From an uncultured Prevotellaceae bacterium (GTDB lineage: Bacteria > Bacteroidota > Bacteroidia > Bacteroidales > Muribaculaceae): DNA of 64,000 nucleotides. This document shows positions 8,299-17,161 of the stretch, in pieces. Numbering within the stretch: position 1 is the stretch's first letter; the number at the start of each line of letters is the position of its first letter. The notes under the pieces are model-generated. The model ran no database searches. It saw only the letters and a list, made by a program, of their open reading frames with translations, and had not been told where the DNA came from. The stretch covers positions 1 through 64,000 of the forward strand of contig ONKF01000006.1 of assembly GCA_900318335.1 (NCBI GenBank), written 5' to 3'. Both the position numbers and the translations under genes were made by a program.

Positions 8299-9497
8299 CC
8301 GTCGGCGAACGCATAAAGGCCCTCTCACAGGACTGGTTCCTCACCGAGCCGCTCCTGTTTGCTGTGCTCTGCACCCACGCCCTTAAGCGCAACGACAACA
8401 TGGGGTGCGACATGCGTTGCGGCAAGGGACTCATCGAGTACAACCCCGAGAGGTTGGAGCACTTTGACGACAACCAGCTGGCGCTCAGGCTCAAGGCCGA
8501 GGTCGTGCGCATCATCCTCAAGCACCCCTACCAGCGCCAGCCCTACAACCCGCGGCGCGACGTGATGCGCCTGTCGAGCGACCTCACGCTGTGTGACAAC
8601 CTCGACGGCATGGACACCATCGGACTGGAGCCGCCCCACGTGTTCGACATTCCCCGCGACCAGGCCTTCGAGCAGTATTATTCGCTCATGGCGGGCCAGG
8701 TCATGCAGATGGAGCAGGATGCCGACGGTGACGGTATCCCCATCGGCACGAATATGCCTGGCAGCGGCCAGGGAGACGGCGATAGTGACGGCAACAGCCT
8801 GACCGACGCCATGCTCGATGCCGACGCGGGCGCCTCGCTATGGGAGGAGGACGAACTCATGAGCGAGAAGGTCAACCACGAGATCGAGACGGCTCAACGC
8901 TGCAACCAGTGGGGCTCACTGGGTGGCGACCTCAAGGCCCTGATCGAGAGCACACTCATCAGCAAGCAGAACTTCCGCGCCATCCTCAGTCAGTTCCGTG
9001 CCAGCATCCTGAGCACCAAGCGTCACCTGACGCGCATGCGCCCCAACCGCCGCTACGGTTTTGACGCCATGGGCAGCCAGTATACCTACAGCACCTGCCT
9101 GCTCGTCGCCGTTGACGTCAGCGGCAGCGTCCCCGACGAGGACATCCGCAAGTTCCTCGCCGTCATCAACCGCTTCTTCAAGCAGGGCATCGAGCGCATC
9201 GATGTCATCGAGTTTGACAGCAAGATCACGACCGACAAGCCCATCGCCCTCAAGCAGGCCACCGGCAGCATCCGTGTCACCGGCCGCGGCGGCACCAACT
9301 TCCAGCCAGCCATCGACTTCTACTACGACCACGAGGAGTATGACGGACTCGTCTTCCTGACCGACGGCTACGCGCCCATCCCCAAGCTCCCCGACAACAA
9401 GCGCCACAAACCTCTCGCCTGGATCCTGACCACAGCCGGAGGCAACGAGGAGAACCTCAAGCCCCTGGGCCCCGTTGTCCGCATCACCGGCCTCTAA
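8295..9497 (+). CDS. VWA-like protein with degenerate DUF2201 peptidase-like domain
   Basis: This 400-residue protein has an N-terminal domain (about 1-140) resembling the zincin-like part of DUF2201 proteins and a C-terminal VWA-like domain (about 265-400). The latter has the MIDAS motif DVSGSV and, later, GRGGTNFQPA and FLTDGYA, the expected metal-coordinating loops. An acidic low-complexity linker (about 145-185) joins them. Where the family normally has HExxHxxxxxH, this protein reads AEVVRIILKHP, so two of the zinc-binding histidines appear to be lost and peptidase activity is unlikely. It overlaps the MoxR gene by 4 nt and is expected to be that ATPase's partner. Confidence 0.82.
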   Translation: MTVGERIKALSQDWFLTEPLLFAVLCTHALKRNDNMGCDMRCGKGLIEYNPERLEHFDDNQLALRLKAEVVRIILKHPYQRQPYNPRRDVMRLSSDLTLCDNLDGMDTIGLEPPHVFDIPRDQAFEQYYSLMAGQVMQMEQDADGDGIPIGTNMPGSGQGDGDSDGNSLTDAMLDADAGASLWEEDELMSEKVNHEIETAQRCNQWGSLGGDLKALIESTLISKQNFRAILSQFRASILSTKRHLTRMRPNRRYGFDAMGSQYTYSTCLLVAVDVSGSVPDEDIRKFLAVINRFFKQGIERIDVIEFDSKITTDKPIALKQATGSIRVTGRGGTNFQPAIDFYYDHEEYDGLVFLTDGYAPIPKLPDNKRHKPLAWILTTAGGNEENLKPLGPVVRITGL

Positions 9498-9554
9498 AAA
9501 CCAGCTGACAACTAAAAACTAAGGACTAAGGGCCAAGGACTCAAAACTTTTTCG

Positions 9555-9562
9555 TATCTTTG
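9555..9562 (+). promoter_or_regulatory. -7 element of the topoisomerase gene
   Basis: TATCTTTG matches TAnnTTTG and contains the TTG that could otherwise extend the frame upstream, which favours the ATG at 9587. It is preceded by 7-bp intergenic repeats of the ACTAAGG/ACTAAAA type. Confidence 0.6.
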
Positions 9563-9586
9563 CAGGTTAAATCACCTGTTTTAGAT

Positions 9587-12337
9587 ATGAAGAAAGACGA
9601 CGACGAACTGGAAGGTATGGACCAGCAGCCCGCCGAGGGCGATGCCAGCAACGACATCAACCCCAACGAGGACAGCGCCAACAACCCCGCCGAAGGCGGC
9701 GACGGCGCTGAGCCCCAGGCCCATTCCACCTACCAGGTACCCAAAGATAAAAAACTGCAGCTGAGCGGCATGTACGAGAACTGGTTCCTCGACTATGCCT
9801 CCTACGTTATACTCGAGCGTGCCGTGCCTCACATCGAGGATGGCTTCAAGCCCGTGCAGCGCCGCATCATGCACGCCATGAAGGAGGCCGACGACGGCCA
9901 CTTCAACAAGGTGGCCAACATCGTGGGCCTCACCATGCAGTATCACCCCCACGGTGACGCATCCATCTACAGCGCCCTTGTCCAGCTGGGACAGAAGGAG
10001 CTGCTTATCGATACCCAGGGTAACTGGGGTAACATCCTCACTGGCGACGGTGCGGCTGCCGGACGTTACATCGAGGCCCGCCTGAGCGAATTTGCCCTCG
10101 ATGCGGTCTATAACGCCAAGGTCACCGATTGGGGTCTGTCTTATGACGGCCGCAAGCGTGAACCCCTCACCCTGCCCGCCAAGTTCCCCCTGCTGCTCAC
10201 CCAGGGCGCCGAGGGCATCGCCGTAGGCCTGTCCTGCAAGATCCTGCCCCACAACTTCAACGAGGTCTGTGATGCGGCAATCAGCTACCTGCGTGGCGAG
10301 GAGTTCCACCTCTACCCCGACTTCCAGACGGGCGGCTACATCGACGTGGGCCATTACAATGATGGCGAGCGCGGCGGCAGCGTCCGCGTCAGGGCCAAAA
10401 TCGAGAAACTCGACAACAAGACCCTTCTTGTCAAGGATGTACCCTACGGCAAGACCACCGGCACCGTCATCGAGTCCATCCTCAAGGCGGGCGAACGCGG
10501 CAAGATCAAGATACGCAAGGTCGAGGACAACACCAGCGCCACGGCCGAGATCATTGTCTCGCTACAGGCCGGCACCAGCAGCGACATCGCCATCGATGCC
10601 CTGTATGCCTTCACCGACTGCGAAATTTCCATCTGGCCCAACTGCTGCGTCATCATGGACGAGAAACCGCAGTTCCTCACCATCAGCGACGTGCTGCGCT
10701 ACAGCGTGGACCGCACCCGCGACATCCTGCGCCAGGAGCTCGAGATTCAGCGCGGCGAGACCATGGAAACCCTGCACAACGTATCGCTCGAGAAGATCTT
10801 CATCGAGGAGCGCATCTACAAGGACAAGGAGTTTGAGAACGCCCGCGACCAGGAACGCGCCCTCAAGCACATCGACAAGCGCTTGACGCCCTTCAAGCCC
10901 CAGTTCTACCGCGAGGTGACCCAGGACGACCTGCTGCGCCTGCTCGAGATCCCGATGAAGCGCATCATCAAGTACAACAGCGACAAGGCCGACGAGAACA
11001 TCGCGCGCCTCAAGGAGCGCGTCGAGGACATCGACAACAAGCTGGCCCACTTGACCGACTACACCATCGAGTGGTTCCAGGGACTCAAGACCAAGTATGG
11101 CGCCAAGTACCCCAGACGCACCGTCATCCGCGAGTTTGACACCATCGTCGCCAGCAAGGTCGCCGAGGCCAACCAGAAGCTCTACATCAACCGCGCCGAC
11201 GGCTTCATCGGCACCAGCCTCAAGAAGGACGAGTTTGTCTGCAACTGCTCCGACATCGACGACATCATCATCTTCTACAAGGACGGCAAGTTCAAGGTCA
11301 TCAAGGTCGCCGAGAAAATCTATGTGGGCAAGAACATCCTCTACCTCAACGTCTTCAAGAAGGGCGATGACCGCACTATATATAATGTGCTCTATCAGGA
11401 TGGTCGCGGCGGCACCACCTATATGAAACGATTTGCCGTCACGGGCATCACCCGCGACCGCGAGTACGACATCACCCAGGGCAAGCCCGGCAGCAAGATC
11501 ACCTGGTTCACCGCCAACCCCAATGGCGAGGCCGAGGTGCTGCGCATCACGCTCAAACCCAAGTTCAGGCTCAAGATCCTGCAATTTGACGTCGATCTGG
11601 CCGAACTCGCCATCAAGGGCAAGCAGGCGCGTGGCAACATCGTCACCAAGAACGAGGTGCACCGCATCTCGCTCAAGGAGGCGGGACAATCCACGCTGGG
11701 CGACCGCGAGGTGTGGTTCGATCCCGACATCCTGCGCATCAACTACGAGAACCACGGCCGCTCGTTGGGCCTGTTTGGCGGCGAGGACCGCATCCTGGTC
11801 ATCATGCAGGGCGGCGAGTTCTACACCACCAGCACCGAGGCCAGCAACCACTACGACGAGGGCATCATGCGCATCGAGAAGTATGTGCCCGGCAAGGTCT
11901 GGACCGCCGTACTCGACGATGCCGACCAGGGACACCCCTACGTCAAGCGATTCACCCTCGAGGACAACAACAAGAAGCAGAGCTTCATCGGTTCCAACCC
12001 CGATTCGCGCCTGTTGCTGTTGAGCGACGAGCCTTGTCCGCGCTTCGAGGTCAAGATGGGCGGCGACGACGCCCACCGCGAGCCGTTCATCATCGATGCC
12101 GAGGAATTTATCGGCGTCAAGACCTTCAAGGCCAAGGGACGTCGCGTCACCAACTGGCAGGTAGATTCCATCACCGAGATCGAACCGCGTGAGCCCGCTC
12201 CCGTCGAGGAACAGACGCCCACCGTGGCCGAGACCGACGAGGCGAACGATGACACCCCGCCCACCGACGGCATCAGCCAGGACGAGGTCCTCGACAGCTT
12301 CACCGGCCAACAGCGCATCCCCTTCGACGAGGAATAA
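9587..12337 (+). CDS. parC: DNA topoisomerase IV subunit A (ParC/GyrA family)
   Basis: This 916-residue type IIA topoisomerase breakage-reunion subunit cuts and rejoins DNA together with the ATPase subunit (ParE, not in this window). The catalytic tyrosine is Tyr161 in AAAGRYIEARL, and the winged-helix motifs ERAVPHIEDGFKPVQRRI and YHPHGDASIY are intact. A coiled tower follows (about 440-530), and then a C-terminal region with weak beta-pinwheel character. Two low-complexity acidic stretches stand out: residues 1-50 (Asp/Glu/Ala/Asn-rich) and about 860-905 (Glu/Pro/Thr-rich). The start was set at the ATG after the promoter. ParC is preferred over GyrA because the GyrA-box pattern is not evident, but this should be treated as likely rather than certain. 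Confidence 0.88.
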   Translation: MKKDDDELEGMDQQPAEGDASNDINPNEDSANNPAEGGDGAEPQAHSTYQVPKDKKLQLSGMYENWFLDYASYVILERAVPHIEDGFKPVQRRIMHAMKEADDGHFNKVANIVGLTMQYHPHGDASIYSALVQLGQKELLIDTQGNWGNILTGDGAAAGRYIEARLSEFALDAVYNAKVTDWGLSYDGRKREPLTLPAKFPLLLTQGAEGIAVGLSCKILPHNFNEVCDAAISYLRGEEFHLYPDFQTGGYIDVGHYNDGERGGSVRVRAKIEKLDNKTLLVKDVPYGKTTGTVIESILKAGERGKIKIRKVEDNTSATAEIIVSLQAGTSSDIAIDALYAFTDCEISIWPNCCVIMDEKPQFLTISDVLRYSVDRTRDILRQELEIQRGETMETLHNVSLEKIFIEERIYKDKEFENARDQERALKHIDKRLTPFKPQFYREVTQDDLLRLLEIPMKRIIKYNSDKADENIARLKERVEDIDNKLAHLTDYTIEWFQGLKTKYGAKYPRRTVIREFDTIVASKVAEANQKLYINRADGFIGTSLKKDEFVCNCSDIDDIIIFYKDGKFKVIKVAEKIYVGKNILYLNVFKKGDDRTIYNVLYQDGRGGTTYMKRFAVTGITRDREYDITQGKPGSKITWFTANPNGEAEVLRITLKPKFRLKILQFDVDLAELAIKGKQARGNIVTKNEVHRISLKEAGQSTLGDREVWFDPDILRINYENHGRSLGLFGGEDRILVIMQGGEFYTTSTEASNHYDEGIMRIEKYVPGKVWTAVLDDADQGHPYVKRFTLEDNNKKQSFIGSNPDSRLLLLSDEPCPRFEVKMGGDDAHREPFIIDAEEFIGVKTFKAKGRRVTNWQVDSITEIEPREPAPVEEQTPTVAETDEANDDTPPTDGISQDEVLDSFTGQQRIPFDEE

Positions 12338-12352
12338 ACAACGGCTGATAAA

Positions 12353-13282
12353 ATGAAGACAACAAATACAATAATGACAATGCTATCCAGACACCATCAA
12401 ACAACAGTAACAACAAGAAACAACCTGAACAACAGTTCATTAATCAACAGTTGCTTAAAAACAGTTGTCTCTGTTGTTCATCGTTGTTTGAAAAATGAGC
12501 GCGGATGCCATAGTATTTATTGTACTTATTGTCTTCCTTTACTGTGTTGTCTTCTGTTTAGCGGTTTTGGCGCTGCGGGGCAGGAACGGGGATCGGTGTT
12601 GATGGTCGAGGGCGGTTATGCCTCGGTTCATGACAGCTATCTCACCCCGATCACCTATGACGGCTTCGACCTGGGCCTCGGCCTGGAGGTCGTGCGCCCG
12701 CTTCGCGAAGGCAAGTGGCTGTGGCAGCTCAACGTGGGCGCCGACTACAACTATGTCGAGAACCCGGCCCAGAACAACGACCTGCACAAACTCATGGGCG
12801 ACATCTCCTTTGACATGCAGCGGTGCTGGAGGGGTGTGTTCCACCCCAAGTTAAATTTTGCGGCCGGCCCGATGGCCCAGGTGCGCGCCGGCATCGTCTA
12901 TGACGAGGTCAACAGCAACAATCCTGTCACCGTGCGTGCCCTTGCGGCCGTGGGTGCAACGGGCATGGCATGGTTCAACACCCGCCTGGGGCGCAAGCCT
13001 CTCACCCTGCGCTATCAGGCACAGTTGCCCGCGCTGGGAACCTTCTTCGCCCCCGAGTATGACGAGAGCTACTACGAGATCTACCTGGGCAACCACCGCA
13101 ACCTCGCCCATCTGGCCTGGTGGGGCAACCGCCTCGACATGACCCATTACCTGGGCGCCGACCTGCAGCTGGGCAAGACCACGCTGCGCGTCGGTTACCG
13201 CACCCGCCTCGAGCACTGGACCGTCAACCACCTTCACGTCCACGACTTCTCCCACGCCCTGGTCCTCGGCATCTCTCTATAG
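12353..13282 (+). CDS. Exported DUF3316-like protein with repeat-derived N-terminus
   Basis: The frame encodes 309 residues. The mature part, from about residue 75 on, is beta-strand-rich and aromatic (EGGYASVHDSYLTPITYDG, later LGADLQLGKTTLRVGYRTRLEHW), resembling DUF3316 and other small outer-membrane beta-barrel proteins. It would sit in the outer membrane or periplasm. The first ~60 codons lie inside a 182-bp MITE-like repeat, and the hydrophobic export segment (LPLLCCLLFSGFGAAG) begins at the repeat's end. The n-region is therefore unusually long if translation really starts at 12353 or 12374, and the true start is uncertain. It starts 15 bp after the topoisomerase gene. Confidence 0.65.
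   Translation: MKTTNTIMTMLSRHHQTTVTTRNNLNNSSLINSCLKTVVSVVHRCLKNERGCHSIYCTYCLPLLCCLLFSGFGAAGQERGSVLMVEGGYASVHDSYLTPITYDGFDLGLGLEVVRPLREGKWLWQLNVGADYNYVENPAQNNDLHKLMGDISFDMQRCWRGVFHPKLNFAAGPMAQVRAGIVYDEVNSNNPVTVRALAAVGATGMAWFNTRLGRKPLTLRYQAQLPALGTFFAPEYDESYYEIYLGNHRNLAHLAWWGNRLDMTHYLGADLQLGKTTLRVGYRTRLEHWTVNHLHVHDFSHALVLGISL
12355..12536. repeat. MITE-like element, copy 1 (182 bp)
   Basis: The ends are inverted repeats (GAAGACAACAAATACAATAA on the left; the complement of the right end is GAAGACAATAAGTACAATAA; 18 of 20 match). The interior is nearly identical to copy 2 at 13332. It overlaps the start of the DUF3316-like gene. Confidence 0.75.
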
Positions 13283-13298
13283 GCTCGCTGGCGCTCGC

Positions 13299-13328
13299 AG
13301 TTTAAAGTTTAGAGTTTAGAGTTTAAAG
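13299..13328. repeat. 7-bp tandem repeats next to MITE-like copy 2
   Basis: About four heptads of the form AGTTTAA/AGTTTAG follow the motif GCTCGCTGGCGCTCGC. The same composite occurs near 760 and 62850, and next to copy 3 at 14670 on the other strand. Confidence 0.65.
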
Positions 13329-13331
13329 AAC

Positions 13332-13513
13332 GAAAACAATAAATACAATAATGACAATGCTATCCAGACACCATCAAACAACAATAACAACAAGAAACAA
13401 CCTGAACAACAGTTTATTAATTAACAGTTGCTTAAAAACAGTTGTTTCTATTGTTCATCGTTGTTTGAAAAATGAGCGCGGATGCCATAGTATTTATTGT
13501 ACTTATTGTCTTC
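13332..13513. repeat. MITE-like element, copy 2 (182 bp)
   Basis: It has the same length and nearly the same sequence as copy 1, with matching inverted ends. Identity with copy 3 continues about 25 bp beyond the right end, through the codons for the lipoprotein signal FICLLLCC of the downstream gene. Confidence 0.75.
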
Positions 13514-14496
13514 CTTTTATCTGCTTGCTATTGTGTTGTGGGGGGTGTGCCGAGAGGGATGACTTTGAGCGCGACCAGGTGGGTAACTTCGAGGCCCTGT
13601 GGACCATCATGGACGAGCACTACAGCTTCTTTGACTACAAGCAGGTGGACTGGAACGAGGTGCACCAGCGCTACCGTGCCCGCGTGTCCAACGAGATGAC
13701 CGACCGCGAGCTGTTCGACATCTGCGGCGATATGCTCAAGGAGCTGCGCGACGGCCACACCAACCTCATCGCCAGCCACGACGTGTCACGTTACTGGATA
13801 TGGGAACAATGGCCCGTCAACTACGACGAGCGCCTCATCAACGAGCACTACCTCAACTTCGACTACAAGATGGCCTCGGGCATCAGGTACCAGATCCTGT
13901 CCGACAACTTCGGCTACATGTACTACGGCTCCTTCTCCTCTAACATCGGCGAGGGCAACCTCGACCTCATCCTCAGCTACCTCTCCACGGCCGACGGCCT
14001 CATCATCGACGTGCGCGACAACGGCGGCGGCATGCTGACCAACGTCGAGAAGCTCGTCTCGCGTTTCATCGACCAGAAGACCCTCGCGGGCTACATCTGC
14101 CACAAGACGGGCAAGGGCCACAACGACCTGAGCGAACCCTACCCCTACTACTTCGAGCCTGCCAAGAACCACATCCACTACCTCAAGCCCGTCGTCGTCC
14201 TGGCCAACCGTGGCTCCTTCAGCGCCACCAACAATTTCGTCTCCATCATGAAGTCGCTCGGCAACGTCACCATCGTGGGCGACACCACGGGTGGCGGCTG
14301 CGGCCTGCCCTTCACCAGCGAGCTGCCCAACGGCTGGCGCGTGCGCTTCTCCTCGTGCCCCATCATGGATGCCCAGGGAAGGCTCACCGAATTTGGCGTG
14401 GCGCCTGACGTCCGCATCGACATGGACCCCGACGACCGCACCCACGACGCCATCCTCGACACCGCCATCGCCCTCCTCACCCGCTCCACCCACTAA
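13351..14496 (+). CDS. S41-family serine peptidase, probable lipoprotein
   Basis: The frame encodes 381 residues. The peptidase domain (about 75-375) has the N-terminal helical tail-specific-protease fold (FEALWTIMDEHYSFFDYK), the substrate-pocket motif LIIDVRDNGGG and the nucleophile motif RGSFSATNNF (Ser291), followed by GDTTGGGCGLP. A lipobox-like segment FICLLLCCGGC (about residues 57-67) would anchor it in a membrane facing the periplasm. Everything before it is encoded by MITE-like repeat copy 2, as in the preceding gene, so the N-terminus and start codon are doubtful. S41 members usually also have a PDZ domain; none is evident here. Confidence 0.8.
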   Translation: MTMLSRHHQTTITTRNNLNNSLLINSCLKTVVSIVHRCLKNERGCHSIYCTYCLPFICLLLCCGGCAERDDFERDQVGNFEALWTIMDEHYSFFDYKQVDWNEVHQRYRARVSNEMTDRELFDICGDMLKELRDGHTNLIASHDVSRYWIWEQWPVNYDERLINEHYLNFDYKMASGIRYQILSDNFGYMYYGSFSSNIGEGNLDLILSYLSTADGLIIDVRDNGGGMLTNVEKLVSRFIDQKTLAGYICHKTGKGHNDLSEPYPYYFEPAKNHIHYLKPVVVLANRGSFSATNNFVSIMKSLGNVTIVGDTTGGGCGLPFTSELPNGWRVRFSSCPIMDAQGRLTEFGVAPDVRIDMDPDDRTHDAILDTAIALLTRSTH

Positions 14497-14535
14497 CCCC
14501 CTTCCCCAAACAACACAATAGCAAGCAGATAAAAG

Positions 14536-14665
14536 GAAGACAATAAGTACAATAAATACTAAGGCATCCGCCCTCTGTTTTTAAGCAACTGTTAATTAAT
14601 GAACTGTCGTTATTGTTGTTTGATGGTGTCTGAATAGCATTGTCATTATTGTATTTATTGTTTTC
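14536..14665. repeat. MITE-like element, copy 3, inverted and internally deleted (130 bp)
   Basis: It is the reverse complement of copies 1 and 2, with about 52 bp missing from the middle. It ends next to a GCTCGC module and heptad sequence. On the minus strand it still encodes SIYCTYCLPFICLLLCC, the same peptide that begins the S41 protein. Confidence 0.72.
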
Positions 14666-14818
14666 TTCTCTAAACTGCGAGCAACGCGAGCATACACGCA
14701 TCATTCGCAGTTAAAAATATTTGTTGTTACAGTTGTGAAAGAGTTGTTATGGTTGTTTGAACCTTTAGCTTGAATTAGTTGTTTGAAAAAAATTAAGGAA
14801 CTTTAACTATAAAAATAA

Positions 14819-14849
14819 TTGCACATCGTGATAAATGTCATTAATTTTG
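14819..14849 (+). promoter_or_regulatory. Promoter of the two-gene exported-protein operon
   Basis: TTG at 14819-14821, a 20-bp spacer and TAATTTTG at 14842-14849. It leaves a leader of about 205 nt before the start codon. Apart from the repeats, the 560-bp gap 14497-15059 holds only this promoter and leader. Confidence 0.65.
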
Positions 14850-15059
14850 CCGATTGAATGCAAAGAAACTTTTATCATATTGTGGGATAATGATGCTGTA
14901 AACATTCCGGAAGTTCTGATTTTGAACACTACACTACTCCAGAAGTATTTCTCCATCGCTGGTCATCCAACTCAAAACCTGCCCGATTTCCCTAACCTAT
15001 GGTAAAAGCTCTTCGCAGCCACATGTTACGGACAAAATAAACACTAATTATTAATAATA

Positions 15060-17147
15060 ATGTGGATTATGATGAACAAAAAACTAACAACAATGCTGTT
15101 CAGCCTCCTGCTTGCAGTTGGCTGGACCACTGGTGCATCAGCTCAGAAGTTGGCTAATTCAACTGCAACTGAGAATCTGCGCCATTCCATGCAGATGGAG
15201 TCTGAGACCAATCGCAGTCCTTATGTATTGAAGGCGAATGGTGTTATGAGTACTCCTCAACGTGCCCCTCAACGCACGCCTAACACGATCACGGCCGAAG
15301 AGGTCCGCACTGGAGCTTGGTGGGCCGACAAGACCTACACGTGGTACAACTCCTACCCCGCTTCTGGTTCAGGCCAGACGGCTAATTTCACCACGCCTGC
15401 CACCGATCCTTACCAGATGATGTATATGGTGAAGGAGATCTACACTAATCCCCTGTATCCTGGCATCCAGTATAACGAAGTAGAGCAGTCTGCCACTGAC
15501 TATCCAGTTGTTGATTATGGTTGGGCGCTCACACAAACCGGCTATACTCAATTCCGCATCATTTTTAACAATTCTTATGCCTACTTTTCCGGAATCACAG
15601 TAAGTGACGCCACAACCGATGAAACAATTCAGACTTGGAGCACCAGCACAACAAGTAGTACTCTTGGAACGATACCTGCCTGGATGAATCCGAGCAAAAC
15701 GATTCGGAAAGGACGCATTTCATCTGGCGTCTATGGCTGCTATCTTGATGGTGGCGGCACCATCACCATTGATGGCGCCTACTTACAAGGCCATAGCAGT
15801 ATCAAAATCACTGTGGTTTCACGTACGACAAACAACGGTGGTGGTACAGTTAGCATCAATGGTGCTATGGCCACATTGACAACATCTTGGGGAAACTGGG
15901 CCAACACTACCGGATTTCCTAACGTTGGCACCAGCACTCCCCCTGATTACAACGGCTACACGGTGATGCTTGTCAAGGTGAAAGATGACGCTACTGATTT
16001 CCCTGCTACCACTTCGACTAGCCAAGACCTGATTGATAACTGCTTCTCCAAGTATGAATCCATCGAGTTGCTGACCGACGGTCTGCGCGTGGGTCAAGGC
16101 ACTTCCAATGCCGGTACTGTATTCGCATATACTGGTACATTAAACCGCTTCTTCTTCATTGGCAAGGGTAAGACGGCACAATGGGATGCTCACGCTCCTT
16201 TCTACGAGATGTATGAGGAGTTCAGTCCCACGGCACTGGATCAGGGCGCTGAAATTAAAGACTTCTATGAGAAGATGAAGCAGGGCGCAACCTATGGTAT
16301 CCAACATGACTGTGAAAGTGTATCTTACAGGGAACACTACTTCTCGATGTCTGGTAAGGACGGTACCACTCACAATTTCGTCAACAGTCTTGTACTCTAC
16401 ATCCCCGATGATCGCAGTGAAACTGGATATCGCACCTATGACCATCAGCCCACGGTAGGTATGTACATGATTGACCTGTATGCCAATGTTGAACCCTCAA
16501 CTACTCCCGACTACTACACGGTAACAGTCGACTGGTTTGACAACCTCGGTGCTATCACCCATGACGAGAATATTCCCCAGACCTATACGCTCTATGAAAT
16601 CCGCGATAAGAACGGTGACGGCGTCATGGACACCACGCTGGTTTACACGGGTCCGAACACCACCTGGAACTTAGATTATCCCGTCGGTGACCCCAGCTAC
16701 TATGACATTTCCTACTATGTAGTCGGCACTCCCACAGCGGCTACCAATCAGGACACGTTCTTTGCCAAGAGTAATACTGACGACGTGACCATCCCTGGCA
16801 AGCGTGACTTCTTGGGTCTGCAGTGGCAGCGCTACGAGAGCGACTATGTCATTCAAAGCGATGCAGAACAGGTGAACTACTATCGCAACTGGTTGGCTCC
16901 ACATGCACTCAGCGTGATAGGTGAAGCAGGCATCACCGCCGGCAATGTGGGCACCACGGGCCGCACGTTGACACTGTATCGAAACGACGGTACCAAAGAA
17001 ACGCCAATCATGTATCTTGATTTGATCATGGATAACAACAAGGCCTACTACCGTATCAGGTACATCAATAGAGAGGCAAACCAGCAAGTCGAGCCCGGAT
17101 ATGATCCTGAAACTGGTGAAATGACCACAAACAACAATAACAACTAA
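15060..17147 (+). CDS. Large exported protein, N-terminal half of a shared module (gene A)
   Basis: This 695-residue protein has a signal peptide ending GASAQ; ATGs at 15060, 15069 and 15072 are all possible, and the last gives the most typical signal peptide. From residue ~75 it is homologous along its length to the genes at 21736 and 28018: WADKTYTWYNSYP, NPLYPGIQYNEV, LNRFFFIGKGK, EFSPTALDQGAEIKDFY, REHYFSMSGKDGT, then YESDYVI...YYRNWLAP. Unlike those paralogues it stops at the middle of the module, ending in a run of five Asn with no sorting tail. The missing C-terminal half is found at the end of the next gene, 14 bp downstream. No catalytic motif is recognised; a structural or adhesive surface role is only a guess. 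Confidence 0.8.
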   Translation: MWIMMNKKLTTMLFSLLLAVGWTTGASAQKLANSTATENLRHSMQMESETNRSPYVLKANGVMSTPQRAPQRTPNTITAEEVRTGAWWADKTYTWYNSYPASGSGQTANFTTPATDPYQMMYMVKEIYTNPLYPGIQYNEVEQSATDYPVVDYGWALTQTGYTQFRIIFNNSYAYFSGITVSDATTDETIQTWSTSTTSSTLGTIPAWMNPSKTIRKGRISSGVYGCYLDGGGTITIDGAYLQGHSSIKITVVSRTTNNGGGTVSINGAMATLTTSWGNWANTTGFPNVGTSTPPDYNGYTVMLVKVKDDATDFPATTSTSQDLIDNCFSKYESIELLTDGLRVGQGTSNAGTVFAYTGTLNRFFFIGKGKTAQWDAHAPFYEMYEEFSPTALDQGAEIKDFYEKMKQGATYGIQHDCESVSYREHYFSMSGKDGTTHNFVNSLVLYIPDDRSETGYRTYDHQPTVGMYMIDLYANVEPSTTPDYYTVTVDWFDNLGAITHDENIPQTYTLYEIRDKNGDGVMDTTLVYTGPNTTWNLDYPVGDPSYYDISYYVVGTPTAATNQDTFFAKSNTDDVTIPGKRDFLGLQWQRYESDYVIQSDAEQVNYYRNWLAPHALSVIGEAGITAGNVGTTGRTLTLYRNDGTKETPIMYLDLIMDNNKAYYRIRYINREANQQVEPGYDPETGEMTTNNNNN

Positions 17148-17161
17148 ACACGATATAAGCG

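Noticed and set aside
10562-12310. Long minus-strand frame (582 codons) opposite the topoisomerase gene
   Set aside because: It is the complementary shadow of a GC-rich, codon-biased gene. The protein is Val/Leu/Asp-rich without motifs, while the plus strand encodes an intact ParC-type enzyme.
13472-13699. 75-codon frame beginning MSADAIVFIVLIVFLLSAC inside MITE-like copy 2
   Set aside because: It looks like a lipoprotein signal but is out of frame with the S41 domain and becomes nonsense after the repeat. In copy 1 the same start ends after about 35 codons. It was kept only as a caution about the S41 gene's start.
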